From the NCBI GenBank assembly GCA_030159075.1, contig BROG01000366.1, positions 446,001 to 510,000 of the forward strand: 64,000 nt of DNA. The letters run 5' to 3'. Below are positions 18,776 through 33,525 of this stretch, one piece after another. A model generated the notes under the pieces. It had not been told where the DNA came from, ran no database searches, and saw only the letters and a list, made by a program, of their open reading frames with translations. A program made the translations under genes and the position numbers. Numbering within the stretch: position 1 is the stretch's first letter; the number at the start of each line of letters is the position of its first letter. The DNA comes from Atrina japonica. Its lineage: Eukaryota > Mollusca > Bivalvia > Pterioida > Pinnidae.

Positions 18776-18930
18776 TTCTTGTCAGTTGATGAGACAGTAA
18801 AAACCGAAGTCCCGTGTAACAGTAGGTGTCGGCACGTTAAAAAACCCTCACTGCTCAATGGCCGTAAGTGCCAAAATTTGAAGACCTTCACCGGCATGTG
18901 GTGACGTCTCCATATGAGTTAAACAACAAC
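18776..18930 (+). repeat. SINE body and tail fragment
   Basis: Body sequence (GATGAGACAGTAAAAAC, GGCACGTTAAAAAACCCTCA, CAATGGCCGTAAGTGCC) and tail (GACGTCTCCATATGAG), ending in an AAC-rich run. The tRNA-like head is missing. Confidence 0.55.
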
Positions 18931-19084
18931 ATCAACAACAACAACGTGTCCAAACAAACATATAACCAACAGCCAGTAATTAGTTTTGATTATAATTTAT
19001 TAAAAATGATTGAAACTAGGACATATATAATAAAACACCTAAAACATAAGGTTCGTACACACATGTATAGTATTATAATATAAA

Positions 19085-20050
19085 ACATCTCAGATACCAA
19101 AGTATAAATCTTCAGGAAATCCAGGACACAGATACAAATCCGGCAAAAATAGACAAACACGGATCTCTGGAAACCAAGAGGTGGGATCAGGTTTCACATT
19201 TCACCCAGTGACAAGACTAATATACCGACCGTAAAATTTGCGGAACCTTGACATCAAACGCGATTTTCGATATCCCGGTGTCAAAAATTTGTCAGTGAGT
19301 AGTTAACATCTATATATGAAATGTTCATATGTTGAACACGCCCTCGCATATCGGATCATCTGTGAAATATAAACTCCATATGCGGGTGACTGTGGGATAT
19401 TATTACTTATATATGGAAATTTTACAATGAGAAACCCGAAATCGTGGTGTTTTTCGTATAGCTTAGTTACCACTTTCCCGTCTTTGTCTAAAGTAGGTAA
19501 AATGTCTAAGTATGAAGCATGTGTGCTTGATTCTGTTGTATCTTTAATTTCTAGTTCGCTGGGAAATATCGCATTAACATATGTATGAAAGTTGTCATTA
19601 TTATTTGACAAAATGTTATCGATAATTCTAAATGAGAAATTAAAGAACACCGCTAGCATTTTCTTCTTTTGATTCAGCAGTTTTTGAATGAAATCTGCTT
19701 AGTATGAATAAAGGAACAGGTCAGCCAATAAAGGGGCACAATTGGATCCCATAGGAATGCTGACAGTTTGTTGAAAGACCACGTTTCCGAACATTACAAA
19801 TATATTGTCTATTAGAAATTCCAGCATGATTTTTATATCAACTTCAGTGTATTTATGTGTAGAATCAGAGTGGTGTTTAACAAAATAAGTATCATGATAA
19901 CCAATCACTAGATATTTAAATTTTCGGGTACCACCTTTAGTGAAAAAACAGTTGTCTATGATGCTAGAAAGTCTTTCTTTTATTTTTTTATGTGGAATAG
20001 TTGTGTGAAGAGTAGAGAAGTCGTATGTTTTGATACTGAGAAAAATACAA
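19085..20050 (-). pseudogene. Penelope-like reverse transcriptase fragment (minus)
   Basis: Minus strand: DFSTLHTTIPHKK (near 20020), HKYTEVDIKIMLEFLIDNIF, SIPMGSNCAPLLADLFLYSY, a degenerate catalytic region (FRIIDNILS, lacking the DD pair), then STYEHFIYR. Frameshifts near 19690 and 19310. Confidence 0.62.
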
Positions 20051-20114
20051 CTATTTCAAATAAATTTGAAGTAAACTCATGTGTTAACTAAGTATTCACA
20101 GCGCTGTAATGTAT

Positions 20115-20235
20115 AGATACGTTGTTATTGTTGTTGTTGTTGTTGTTTAACGTCCCACTCAAGAATCTTTTACTCATATGGAGACGTCACCACATGCCGA
20201 TGAAGGGCTTCAAATTTTGGCCTATGCTCGGCATA
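20115..20235 (-). repeat. SINE tail fragment
   Basis: Reverse-oriented tail (TTTAACGTCCCACTCAAGAA on the plus strand) with (GTT)n at its end. Same family as 45189-45469. Confidence 0.55.
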
Positions 20236-20821
20236 ACAGAGGTAGGATACTAGTATATTCGAAAATTGTGCCATGTAATCATTGCTAGATATTTTTGTAT
20301 TTATCTTAGGCTCGAGATTTTAGAATTTGTACATATATCACCCTCAGCAATGTTAGATGGTATTCTGGAGTACAGTGCCTCCCTTTCGGTAATCAAATCT
20401 ATTACTAACTGATGACCTTTTCATCGAGCTTGACCTTCTCACCGAACTTTACCTTTTCTCTTGAGAGGTGTCCATGTAATATTTGCGACGGGTGTACCAT
20501 ACTAACAGGGGGCTTTTATCTTATTGCAATAAAACGAAATAAAAGTGATTTCAAATAGAATTTAAATTACATTTGTTTTCCATACTTAGGAATATGACAT
20601 AATGTTGTATATACGTGAGCGGCAAAACATACAATTATATCTTATATATCTTACTTCATTCTTTGTAAAAACAAAAACTGAATTATGTCCAACTTTTATA
20701 TTTTTGTTGAAACTTATAGGAGATAGTAAAGCGGAGCCATTTGCATCGACGTTTGTTTATGATAAGTTTCCAGGGTTTAATAACGTCTATCCAAAATTGA
20801 GTGTTAACTGTTTTAATTGAA

Positions 20822-22749
<1,928 letters not shown>

Positions 22750-23681
22750 CTCAATCCTTTGTTCTTTAAAATAGATGAAGTAATATGCCATTGCTTCTTT
22801 AAAATTCCTAAAATGTTGTTTATTCAAAATTTGAATGGCTTAAAATCTGCAATACGTGATGAAAATCCATATTTCCAGCAACTTCACAGGGTTCTTCATT
22901 CTTAGACAACGCTTGCATTACTCTACAATTAGTTCCTTTTAAATATTAGTATTTGTGAGAAAAAATGAAAACGACACTGTTTGTCAACGTAATTCCATTA
23001 CTTATGTATCCATAAATAGATCAATTTAAATTCAATATCTTTATCTGGTATGTAACAAGCATTTAAAAAATATAATCTTGTAATGCATTCTGTTTTAATT
23101 TATTTCTTTTTTAGTTTAAAGGGGCATTGGTTGCGTTGACTTGAAACAAATTGTTTCATTTTTTCTTCTTTTAGTACTTGTATTTGATGCACAATAACAG
23201 ATAAGAGTTACACACAGGCATAATATATCTTTTATTCATATACATTTTGTGAAATTACGAACAGGTCCTGTGTGGTATGTATCTATTTTTTGTTATATAT
23301 ATACAGTGAAATTTATATATAATGGACCTCCTTAGGGACACAAGAAAATCGGTCTTTATAGGGAGGTGGTCTTTATATAGAGGTTGGTTTGAACACAAAT
23401 TGTACAATTGGGGCAGCAACGTTAGAAATAGATCTATTTCAAATGCCATTGGGACTTTCATATACAGAAATAACAAAATCATTGATACGATGACAAAGAT
23501 ATTTAATTATACAATACAATATTCGTACTGCGATACATAGAGGGCCTGAAATGGCTCTATATTGATATAAGATAATTAGAAGCAAGTACGGAATTACATA
23601 TTGTCAAATGTTTTGCATCTATAAGTAAGTTGTATCTCAAATTCTAACAGCTGATTCCGAGTTAGTCGGTAAAACGGATGT

Positions 23682-23738
23682 CTATTCAAGATCGCAGTCC
23701 GGTGAGCAGGCACGTCTACGATTTACATCGCTTTGAAC
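23682..23738 (-). CDS. Orphan last exon of the peptide family (ACSPDC)
   Basis: Acceptor CGTCACAG, then 18 phase 0 codons: VQSDVNRRRACSPDCDLE, then TAG. It matches the other last exons in length, phase and the C-x3-C spacing. A triple Arg precedes the motif. No exon 1 or 2 was found between it and copy D, so it may be an alternative last exon or a remnant. Confidence 0.35.
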   Translation of the reverse strand, partial: VQSDVNRRRACSPDCDLE

Positions 23739-24571
23739 CTGTGACGAAGAAAAATGGAGGCATAAAGTACAAAGTGATGAAGCACTGTTATACAGCATTT
23801 ATTCATATTTACTATTGTATTACCTCATCACACACGTTGTACTGAAAATACACAAACATGGCGGACTACTCACTCTATGGACAGAAATCCATAATGCATG
23901 TCGAAAGATATCATACTACCAGTAAATGAAAGCCAGTTATTTAATGAAGCTTTGACTGCCTGCTAATTAGTCCACAACTTTTATGAGTATATACACGTAT
24001 ATTTGAATTTTCCATTTTGCGAGCCTCTGGCAAGCAAACATGGAAAATTCAAAACGAGTATTATAATGTCATGAAAGGAAACTTGTGACAGATTCTTATC
24101 ATATGATCTAACATATACAATTTAATGGCATTTTCTGATGCATGGGATATAAATTTACACTCCTTTCTGTTGAGTTGACCAATTTGTTCAAACTATGTCA
24201 AATACTTCCGCAGAAATAAGTGCATTAAACATATTGTAAATATTGCTTATCTTAGTAAATTGTACATAGATTTTGGCCTACATTAAAAATATTATTAACA
24301 TTATTTCATCAAATATTAAATTTAGCAAAATTGCGGACGTGAATACAACAAAACATATCAACACAACAAGCTTCATCCAGTTGTCCCCATTCAAGTTTAA
24401 GTGACGTCAAAAACACGTCTTCGCAAACCTTCACGAATGGAGTTTGCGGACATAGTTCAGTTTCCCACACGTTAGCCAATCAGATTGCCTCTAGGCTTTA
24501 TCATACGAGTTACATTTAATATATTTATATATATAGTTACATATAATATATTTATATATTTATGAAGCTGC

Positions 24572-24674
<103 letters not shown>

Positions 24675-24981
24675 TTATATTATTTTCGGGTTTGTTCAAG
24701 TTTATCAGGCGAGGCGGCGCATATATTACCGTGGATGGTCAGTAACAAACCAAATAATTGTTTTATGTTTATTTTGTCGCGGACAACATTCTTATTTAGT
24801 AAATATCTTCACTTGCCACTATTCACAGAATTGTCAATCCAATCATTCGCCATTGCCGTCTATTGTTTTTAACTACCGTCCATAGAATCATTGAGGGCAG
24901 TCGCATGACCCCTTATATCGAATGATATGACGACATTTCAGTCCGAGGCAAAATAGATGGTCAGTAAAAATGGATGCCTGT

Positions 24982-26032
24982 TCAAGACAGGCAATCTAGT
25001 GGGCACAAATATAGATAAGTTTTATCTGCATCGGCTTTATTTGGTAAATAAGAAAAATGGTGGCTATTAACTACAAAATAATGAAGCACTGAATTTGTGT
25101 TTGAATGTTTTTTTACGCCTTTATAACACAGTGGTAAACGTTGTCTGTGAATGGTCGTAAAACTAATCGGTAATCGTAAAGCTTCCGACCTTTTATGAAA
25201 CGATACCCTGGTACCTAGAAAATTAATAGAATTTGAATATATACTGTTCGTTCCCCCAAGCACTAGGTCTTCACAAAATATGTTTCACGTGGTTAAACAT
25301 ACCAACATATGAGTAGGATAACTCGTTTACTTTTCAGCGCACGACTTTGACAAATGAGATCCTGCAATAAACCCATCAAAATGGAATGTCTATCAGAACA
25401 AATTAGTATCATTGTACTATCACGTGATTCGACTTTATATCTTGAAATACTGAGATGAACCATTTACCTTTCTCTTTACTACTTTGGTGAAGATTTCTTC
25501 CATATATTGTGGATCCGTGTTGTATTCAGTGTGAAAGTCTGAAAAAATAGCAATTAAGTAAACGGGACATAACAGTGTATCCCAGAGAACAAAAACTACA
25601 TCTTTTGTTGTGAAGTATTTTATACAAATACATAAATAGACAATATACAATGACAAATAAGAGTTATACACGGGCATAAAAATATTATAGTCCTACATAT
25701 TTTCTGAAAATAATGTCAGGTCCAGTGTGGGTTTCAAATACAAATAGTAAGGTTGAGTTAGTCAATTACAATTGAAAAAGTGCCAAAACTGGGTTTTTCA
25801 AGCAATTTTCACAAAATATATACATGTTTAAGAATTGTTATGCATGTGTATATCTCTTTTTGTTATTGTATATCATTCGATGTATTTAAAGGAGATAGAA
25901 TTGAAAACACACATATAATGCCCGTTTAAGAATGTAAGTATTGTCAAATCAATCAATTAATTAAAACATATATAAATATGTGACATCCCTGGTATATAAT
26001 AAACACACACACACACACACACACACAATCAA

Positions 26033-26075
<43 letters not shown>

Positions 26076-26182
26076 AAATTATTCTTGCCTCTTATTTCCA
26101 GTTTGGGATTTCCAAGTGTATTTCCAAACTGCGTTGTCAGGAGTATACCAACAGCTACAGACAAAATCAATGTTCTGTACAT
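24982..26182 (-). pseudogene. Secreted-peptide family, copy D (compact; last acceptor altered)
   Basis: Exon 1 (26182-26089): MYRTLILSVAVGILL then GNTLGNPKLEIR, GC donor AGAG|GCAAGA, signal peptide intact. Exon 2 (25538-25468): FHTEYNTDPQYMEEIF and a basic end KRK, acceptor TTTTTTCAG, donor AAG|GTAAAT. Last exon (about 25041-24982): NKADADKTYLYLCPLDCLS then TGA. Its acceptor position reads CAA rather than CAG, and the nearest usable AG would shift the frame, so it may be inactive or use another exon. A TATAAAAG lies on the minus strand at 26250-26243, about 60 bases before the ATG. The sequence differs widely from copies A and B, so the family is older than the A/B duplication. Confidence 0.42.
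26003..26078. repeat. (CA)n-(TA)n microsatellite
   Basis: Two CA blocks and a short TA block at the start of intron 1 of peptide copy D. Confidence 0.92.
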
Positions 26183-26242
26183 CTCAGTGCTCTGCTCTTT
26201 AAAAAAGATAAAAGATGGATAGTAATATGCTACTTTTCTCAG

Positions 26243-26250
26243 CTTTTATA
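26243..26250 (-). promoter_or_regulatory. TATA box upstream of peptide copy D
   Basis: TATAAAAG on the minus strand about 60 bases before the copy D ATG. It is followed by a GCATATTAC-like stretch that is also found before exon 1 in copies A, B and C. The promoter role is inferred. Confidence 0.35.
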
Positions 26251-26374
26251 AGCTGCCTGATGTATATTTCAAGCTTCGTGGCTTAATTTGAATGAGGCCA
26301 TTAGTAAGTTTTTTCTATGTTTAGCGTTCACAGACGGATTGGTTTATTTTATTTTCACCATAGGTTATTTATAA

Positions 26375-27419
26375 GTATGTGACAAGATATGGTTCTGATC
26401 AGTTTAATTGTTTTTTCTTGTAACATATCAAGAAAATACTTAAATGTGCATTATATTGCAGTTGTTTTTTCACAAATACGTCGTTTGTTTGTTTTTGTTT
26501 AGTTTTCTTTTTTTACTTAAATGTGCATTATATTGCAGTTGTTTTTTCACAAATACGTCGTTTGTTTGTTTTTGTTTAGTTTTCTTTTTTTTTTTTTTAA
26601 TGTTTTGTTTTTGTTGTTGTTGCTTTTTGTTGTTTTCTCGTTTTGTTGTTGTTGTTGTTTTGTTTTGTTTTGTTTTTTGGTTTTGTTGTTGTTATTTTTG
26701 GTTTTTTTTTGGTTTTTTGTTGTTGTTGTTGTTGTTTTTTGTTGTTTTTTCTTTTTGTTGTTGTTGTTGTTTTGTTGTTGTTGTTTTGTATTGTTTTGGG
26801 TTTTTTTTTTTGGGGGGGGGTCATTTTCTGGGGTCTTTTCCCTGAATTAAGGGTGGTCGCTAAACATAAGAAAACTTGGAATGTCCTGAATTAGTATCTT
26901 CAACACGTTTACACTTTTACTTTCATCTTTTTTACTCTCTTACTTTACATGTACTTTTTCATTCTGATAATATTAACAAAAAAAGTACAAATGTCGACAA
27001 ATAAAAGCTTATACCTAGGTAATGGACAAGATAAAACCTAAATAGTCAGGCCATTACTTACAAGAAATGCTTAGACTTTTAAATTTTTTTTTCCACTTAC
27101 TGAAAAAATATTTTGTGCTATCCATCTTTCTGAATACCACAGACACGTATCGATTTCTTATGTCAGTTAAAATGAAGAAGTGCCAATGGATAATCGAAAC
27201 ATTAGTCCATTAGAATACCACAGATTAGATATACAAATAGTATACTCTCGAATATGGTTAAAAAGTTCGAATAAAAGTTGAGTTGAAGATCTTTATGTGA
27301 AATGCTATCAATATTTTTAAAATTATAATATACTGAATATAAAAGTTCGTTGAAAATGTCATCAGTTACTTTAAGACCATTAGTGACGATTTCAAGCGTT
27401 TAACTACGTAAAAAATATA
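26375..27419 (-). mobile_element. 3' region of the minus retroelement copy, with T/G-rich tract
   Basis: Inverted counterpart of 9600-10510. It includes a 77-bp unit present twice in tandem (26438-26591) and an expanded (TTG)n/T-rich stretch (26590-26820). The long frames here are only composition. Confidence 0.55.
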
Positions 27420-28500
27420 AAAAAAACTCAGGATAACAAAGTATAAATCTTTAGAATGTCCAGGATATAGATACAAATCTGGTAAAAATGGACAAACACG
27501 GACCTATGGAAACCAAGAGTTGGGATCAGGTGCCATGGAGGAGTAAGCAACCCGCCGTTAGTCCACAGTCAAGTCCACATGAAAACGTGAGGAACGAATC
27601 CTCGTCACTATTGGTACAGACGTCTCGACAACCGCCAACGAAAAGGCAACTCTACATTTCACTTAGTGAAACAGAGAGTCGCAACCAAGACTATTATACC
27701 AACCGTAAAATTTACGGAACGTTGATATCAAACACGGTTTTCGATATCCCTGTGTCAATAATTTGGCAGTGAGTAAGTTACATCTGTATATGAAATGTTC
27801 ATATGTTGAACACGCCCTGGAATATCGGATCATTTGTAAAATATAAACTCCATATGCGGGCGACTGGGATGTTACTATTTAAATGTGGAAAATTTACGAT
27901 GGGAAAGCAGAAATCGTCGCGTTTGTCTTATAGCTTAGTTGCCAAGTTCTCGTCTGTATCTATAATAAGTAAAATGTGTAAGTATGAAACGTGTGTGCTT
28001 GATTCTGTTGTATATTTAATTTCTAGTTCGCTGGGATATATCGTATTGACATATGTGTGACAATTGTCGTCATTAATTGACAAAACGTCGTCGATATATC
28101 TAAATGTCAAATTAAAGGACACGGCTAGCTTTTTCTTCTTTTGATTCAGCAGTTTCTGAATAAAGTCTTCTTAGTATAAATAAAGGAACAGGTCAGCCAA
28201 TAAAGGGGGCACGATTGGTTCCCATAGGAATGCCGACAGTTTGTTGAAAGACCACGTCTCCGAACATTACAAATGTATTGTCTATTAGAAATTCCAGCAT
28301 CTTTTTTATATCAATTTCAGTGTATTTATATGTAGAATCAGAGTGGTGTTTGACAAAATAAGTATCGTGATAACCAACTCTAGATATTTAAATTTTCGGG
28401 TACCACCGTTAGTGAAAAAACCGTTGTCTATGATGCTAAAAAGTCTCTCTATTATTTTTTTTATGTGGAATTGTTGTCTAAAGAGTAGAGGAGTAGTATG
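27420..28500 (-). pseudogene. Penelope-like reverse transcriptase fragment (minus)
   Basis: Minus strand: FSTLDNNSTK-like start near 28490, HKYTEIDIKKMLEFL, FQQTVGIPMGTN, FRYIDDVLSINDDN (intact catalytic motif near 28100), then C-terminal pieces and the 3' module to 27420. Small indels break the frame. Confidence 0.62.
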
Positions 28501-28969
28501 TTTTGATATTGTGAATTTGAGAATAATTTATTTCGAAGTGGGAAAGTATATGGCACCGACACAATTGGGTATATTTCAGTGTTTCTTTTATGCCTGGTCA
28601 ACACTTAACAATTATTTTCTTTTGCAATTAGTATCTCTAAATTGTTTTAATATGTAACAAAACTTGAAAAAATAATGTTTCCCCCGAAAAATTATCAATT
28701 TAGTTTCCATGAATGTTCGACTACAAACTAAGTTGAAGATCTTTATGTGATATGCTATCAACAACTTCAGATAATATACTGGAAACGCCTACTGTAAATA
28801 GATTTTTTTTATTATTCTAAGTTATATCATATTATATATATCGGAATTGGAAAACATTTAAAGTTTTAAAGTCACATTCCAGTAAAGCTAAAGTAACAGT
28901 TGATATTTCTACAGAAATCCATTCCTCATAGAAGGAAAAGAAAATATTTTAAAAAAGTCAGAGTATAAA

Positions 28970-29345
28970 TGAAATTATTGACAAACTTTCTTTGGAAAGC
29001 TGAAATTTCCTTCAGTTCACAAGATATGATAATTAGATATGTTATCCGATGTGTTAGGCCGTGTATGAACATTTCATATACAGAGGTAAACTACTTAATG
29101 ATAACTTATTATCATAAGGATATCAAAAATCGCGTTAGGGTCAACGTTCCGCAAATTTTACGGTCGGTATAATAGCCTTGTTTGCGATTGCCCTGTTTTA
29201 CTAAACGAAATGTTGAGGTACCTGTTCGGTAGCGGTGGTTGAGACATCTGTAGCAATTGTGACGAGAATTTGTTCCTCACTCATTTCATTTGAATTTGAC
29301 TGTGGACTTACGGCTGGTGCGACCGGTCAAAAGGGGATACTTACT
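28970..29345 (+). pseudogene. Reverse transcriptase C-terminal remnant
   Basis: Remnants of NISYTEVNYL, FRKFYGRYNSLVCD and the 3' module (CATCTGTAGCAATTGTGACG). Degenerate. Confidence 0.5.
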
Positions 29346-29689
29346 CACCGATGTCATAAATATTATAAACATAATACCAAAGTTATAATGTTCAAGACGA
29401 TCGTTTCTTTCAGATAGACTTCATCAGTCGAGCTACAATTTTAAACAGCTTTCCTAAAAAGAAAGTGGAATCAGACAAGGCCAAATAATATATCTAAACG
29501 TATAGCCAAAATCCGCCTAAGAGTAACCACTGTAAAAAGATGGCTATCTTAGCTTTAGAAGAATTTGGAATTTTTAATGGTGCTATCAGTGCCATATATT
29601 ACTTTAGTATAAGATTATCAGCTGGTACCGAAATACCGGTTACTAGGTTTATGTATACCCTCGGGGACTCAAATGGTCCACCAGTATCC

Positions 29690-30190
29690 TATCCCACCTC
29701 TGGATTTGTCCATGTTTCTCCAATATTCTCCAGATTTGTATATGTATCCTGCACTTCTGAGGTATACTTATTTATACTCCGATATGCCAGGGCGTGTACA
29801 ACATATGAAGATTTCATGTACAGAGGTAAACTACTCACTGACAAATTATTGACACAGGGATATCGAAAACCGCGTTTAATGTCAACGTTCCGCAAATTTT
29901 ACGGTCGGTATAATAGACTTGTTTGCGACTACTCTGTTTCACTAAGTGAAATGTTGAGTTGCCTTTTCGTTGGCGGTTGTTGAGACGTCTGTACCAATTG
30001 TGACGAGGATACACTCCTCACGTGTTTCATTGGACTTGACTGTGGACTCACGGCGGGTGTGATCGGTCGACAGGGGATGCTTACTCCTCCATGGCACCTG
30101 ATCCCACCTCTTGGTTTCCAGAGGTCCATGTTTGTCCATTTTTACCGGATTTGTATCTATGTCCTGGACATTCTATTGATTTATACTTTG
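29690..30190 (+). pseudogene. Reverse transcriptase C-terminal remnant plus 3' module
   Basis: Opens with a diverged 3' module piece (29690-29775), then ARACTTYEDFMYRGKLLTDK and FRKFYGRYNRLVCDY to a stop at 29983. A well conserved 3' module with the ACCTCT/AGAGGT hairpin follows to 30190. Confidence 0.58.
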
Positions 30191-30554
30191 GTATCTGAAA
30201 TTTTTTATATTTGTATCTGAGATTTTTTTTTTCGTGCAATGTAGACGTCACCTCACGGTGACGCGTTATCAATACGCAATGTGGCACTAAATCTATTACA
30301 TACAAACCTGTGAGTCGCACAGGTTGAAAACACAGAAAACAGCAATATGGCAAGGACGTAAGAATGGAGAACTTTAAGGTCTTTGCAGAAATTAAGATTT
30401 AACAAGAAATTGATTTTGTACATTTTGATAATATTTTGATAATACATATATGGGCAAGTATCGTGTAAGATCACTGGTGAGTGCGAATACATGAATGATA
30501 CTGTCACCGTAGTTTGTCCAAACAGATTAAAGTCAATATTAATATTGTATCGTA

Positions 30555-30760
30555 TTAATATTTCATGTACAGAAGTAAATTACTCAGTGACAATTTATTG
30601 ACACAGAGATATCGAAAATCGCGTTTGATGTCTACGTTCCGCAAATTTTACGGTCGTTATAATGTCCTTATTTGCGATTATACTGTTTCACTAATGACAT
30701 GATAAGTTTCCTATTCGATAGTGGTTGTCTGTAACAATTGTGACGAAGATTTATTCCTTT
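30555..30760 (+). pseudogene. Reverse transcriptase C-terminal remnant
   Basis: Shows ISCTEVNYSV, LMSTFRKFYGRYN and the start of the 3' module. Frames broken. Confidence 0.45.
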
Positions 30761-31345
30761 CATATGAATTTTATTGTTCCATCATAATAAGATAGATCAC
30801 ATATATGACATGTTATACGATTCCATTGCTTTATATTTCAATTTCAAAACTACAACGAATGAACGCTTGTCAGGGCATATTTATTGTCAATATCGATGTC
30901 GTTTGGGTAACAAAATAAATATTCGTGGTGCCCTTGCGGGCGTCATTCTGTTTATCTGTCACCTAAACGGCATCCATATTGACAATATATGCACTCTGAA
31001 AAGTGTGTACTATCGAATTTTCTGATTACTAAAGACACTGTCCTATGTCAGTTTTTAAATCTCAAGAACAGTTCGACTTATTACTATAAATTCGAGGAGA
31101 AAATACACGTGGCAGCACAACGCTGCCGTTCATAACATAACTTTCGTTGTTTTTACAATTTCTTTCTATAATAATTATGCTTAAAAACTTGAAAAGAAAT
31201 ACTGCTTTAGCATGTTATTCCATCAGAAATGTTTCTAAGAATAGATTATTATTCATTTTCTATTGAAGATTAAAAAGGTTTTAAAATTATATACTGGTAA
31301 TTCATACTGCTGTTTTATTTCTTAAAATATTTGATAACGTTTTAT

Positions 31346-31349
<4 letters not shown>

Positions 31350-31426
<77 letters not shown>
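31350..31426. repeat. (TA)n microsatellite
   Basis: About 76 bases of TA. No gene recognised from 31030 to 32360 around it. Confidence 0.93.
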
Positions 31427-31428
<2 letters not shown>

Positions 31429-32369
31429 GAAATTATAAAGAGGCGAGTTAAAAAGAAAACCCTTTTCTGCAATGAAATTCATAAAAATTTTAGGTGTAAG
31501 ACAATGTTGAAGGTCATTTTCTGAAATTTTTTCTCAGTTTTTTGGCGTTTTTCTCGATGTCACATTTGCCATAACCAAATTTGCTTTTTTATGTCCCGCA
31601 AAGGATATTTTACATTTATAAAACCTGTGCTTTACAGTAAACTTTCGTCAGTGCTAAAAAAGTTCTTGGATGTACCTGGCCCGACGATACTTAGACAGAC
31701 CCAGACTTTCATTACTTCTCCCAAGCGCTTGACGTAGGAAAGTCACTAATTTGCGGACAGTCTGGTTTGTTTGTTTGAATGTTGTTTTAGTCCACATTCA
31801 CCAATATACAAGCGAAGTGACCAATGGCTTCCGGAAAGAAACTGGCAAACTTTCTAACAAAAGCGTAAATCTTGCTTTAATACAGGAATTTCACCTTGTG
31901 GTTTATGATGTTTAATCCCATTGCATGAAATTCAAAATGATTATGAATGCTGCAGATTTCCCATGGTAACCAATGAAGAAGTAGGATATATTCCAAGATT
32001 GTAGAGTTGCACAATGATGACATTGTGCTATTTTAACGTTTTTCAATTGATTTTAACAAACGAGACTTTAAAATTACTACTATTATATAAAAATACAAAC
32101 ATTTCTGTTGATAGCAATGAAATAAAAGCTTACATCAATGGTAAATAGTTATGTATGTATGTGTATGTCTGCATACATATCATATGTATTGCAGGTATAT
32201 ATTACAATTGTATGAATGTATATGTAAAAAGTGCTTTTTGCCTTTATCTTGAGATAATGTTATGCATCTGTATTTTTTACTTTTACAAATTATACAGAAT
32301 TGTCGAAAAATGATAATATATCAGGACAGACGCTATTTATTTTTTATTTTCTGTTGGCAACATTCCAGA

Positions 32370-32640
32370 TTTAACAAAAAGACAGAGGTTAGCTATTTAC
32401 TGATAAATTGTTGTGACAAGGCTATGACAATTCACAACAGATGTCAAATTTCCAACTTTAATGGTCGTTATAACTACTTGTTGGCAAATACAATATTTTA
32501 TTAACTGAAATGTCCTGTTACTTGTTCGATGGTATTTGCTTAATCGTCTATACCGAATGTGACAAAAATACATTGTTTTCGATTCGGCAACGGATTCCTG
32601 GTGGGAACTTGGTCCATCGGGGGTCATTCCACACCACAAT
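32370..32640 (+). pseudogene. Highly diverged reverse transcriptase C-terminal remnant
   Basis: Weak matches to GKLLTDKLL, ATGGTCGTTATAA (the GRYN codons) and CTGAAATGTCCTG (the LSEMLS codons), in the right order and spacing. Oldest-looking copy. Confidence 0.3.
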
Positions 32641-32980
32641 CTTTCAGATGTAATAATATATCTTGCATAAAATGTTTTGGGTGTTTGTTTTTTTTGGTTT
32701 TTTTTTTGTTAATTTGTTGAATGTGGCGTAAAACACCATTCAAAAAGAAATTCAGGAAATGTTAATTGGTGTTTATGGTTATGGATGATCGGATTTTCTG
32801 ACGAGTACACTAACGCTTCCTCATGAGTCGTCGACAACCCTTTTTAGTATAAATGTTTTATTTATTTTGTTCTTTGACAAGTGAAGTAGCTGATACGATG
32901 ACAGATATTTAATAATACATGTCTTGGCATCAATGTGCAACCTTTATTTATAATTTCACAAGTTGATCCTCATTAAGTCA

Positions 32981-33037
32981 TTATACCCGTTGGCAGTACT
33001 TCGGATGAAAATATACGTATCTTTTATCGGCTTTACC
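32981..33037 (-). CDS. Orphan last exon of the peptide family (one Cys)
   Basis: Acceptor AATTACAG, then GKADKRYVYFHPKYCQRV and TAA, phase 0. It aligns with the copy D last exon (shared KAD, Y.Y), but the first Cys is His. Flanking sequence is similar to that around copies C and D. Partner exons were not found. Confidence 0.33.
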   Translation of the reverse strand, partial: GKADKRYVYFHPKYCQRV

Positions 33038-33294
33038 CTGTAATTAGGAAACGTAGCTATCAATGTACAAAATGATGAAGCACAGAAAACATGTCTGCGA
33101 CTTTATGTTTTCATCGCATACTGTAAAATCATTTGTTTTAGGGGGTTAAAATTTCCGTGGTTTTTTTTTCTCAAAAACGAATACGATGACATTATTTTTC
33201 TTTGATTTTGATATATCATATTGTCAATTATGTCCAGTTGTCTTGGATTATTTTCCTTGTTTTTGTCAAAATAGAACTAGATAAAATCAACTAC

Positions 33295-33525
33295 ACTGTA
33301 TACCAGTAATTTTGGGCTCCCGTTTAATTTTCGCCATTTTCACTTTTTGATCAGAGGGTGAATTAAAAATGGAAGCAAAATTTTTAAAGCTGAATAATTA
33401 ATGCACGAATACACATATCATACATGAGATTATAGTGATTTAGGGTACAGTAAACGCAGCATGAATATGTTTTCCGTCGAAAGATGGCAAAAATAACCGG
33501 GAGCAAAAAATTTCAGGTATGCAGT
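33295..33525. mobile_element. 231-bp MITE
   Basis: The left end ACTGTATACCAGTAATTTTG then GGCTCCCG is mirrored by ACTGCATACCTGAAATTTTT then TGCTCCCG from the right. Confidence 0.6.

Noticed and set aside
20455..20515. Possible extra peptide-gene exon (YGTPVANITW) with a relative at 17010-17060
   Set aside because: Both have an AG before and a GT-like site after, and similar sequence. However, their order relative to the other exons differs between copies, and all three frames are similarly conserved, so coding use is not supported.
26444..26894. Hydrophobic frames rich in F, L, V and C
   Set aside because: Composition artefact of the (TTG)n/T-rich tail of a retroelement copy.
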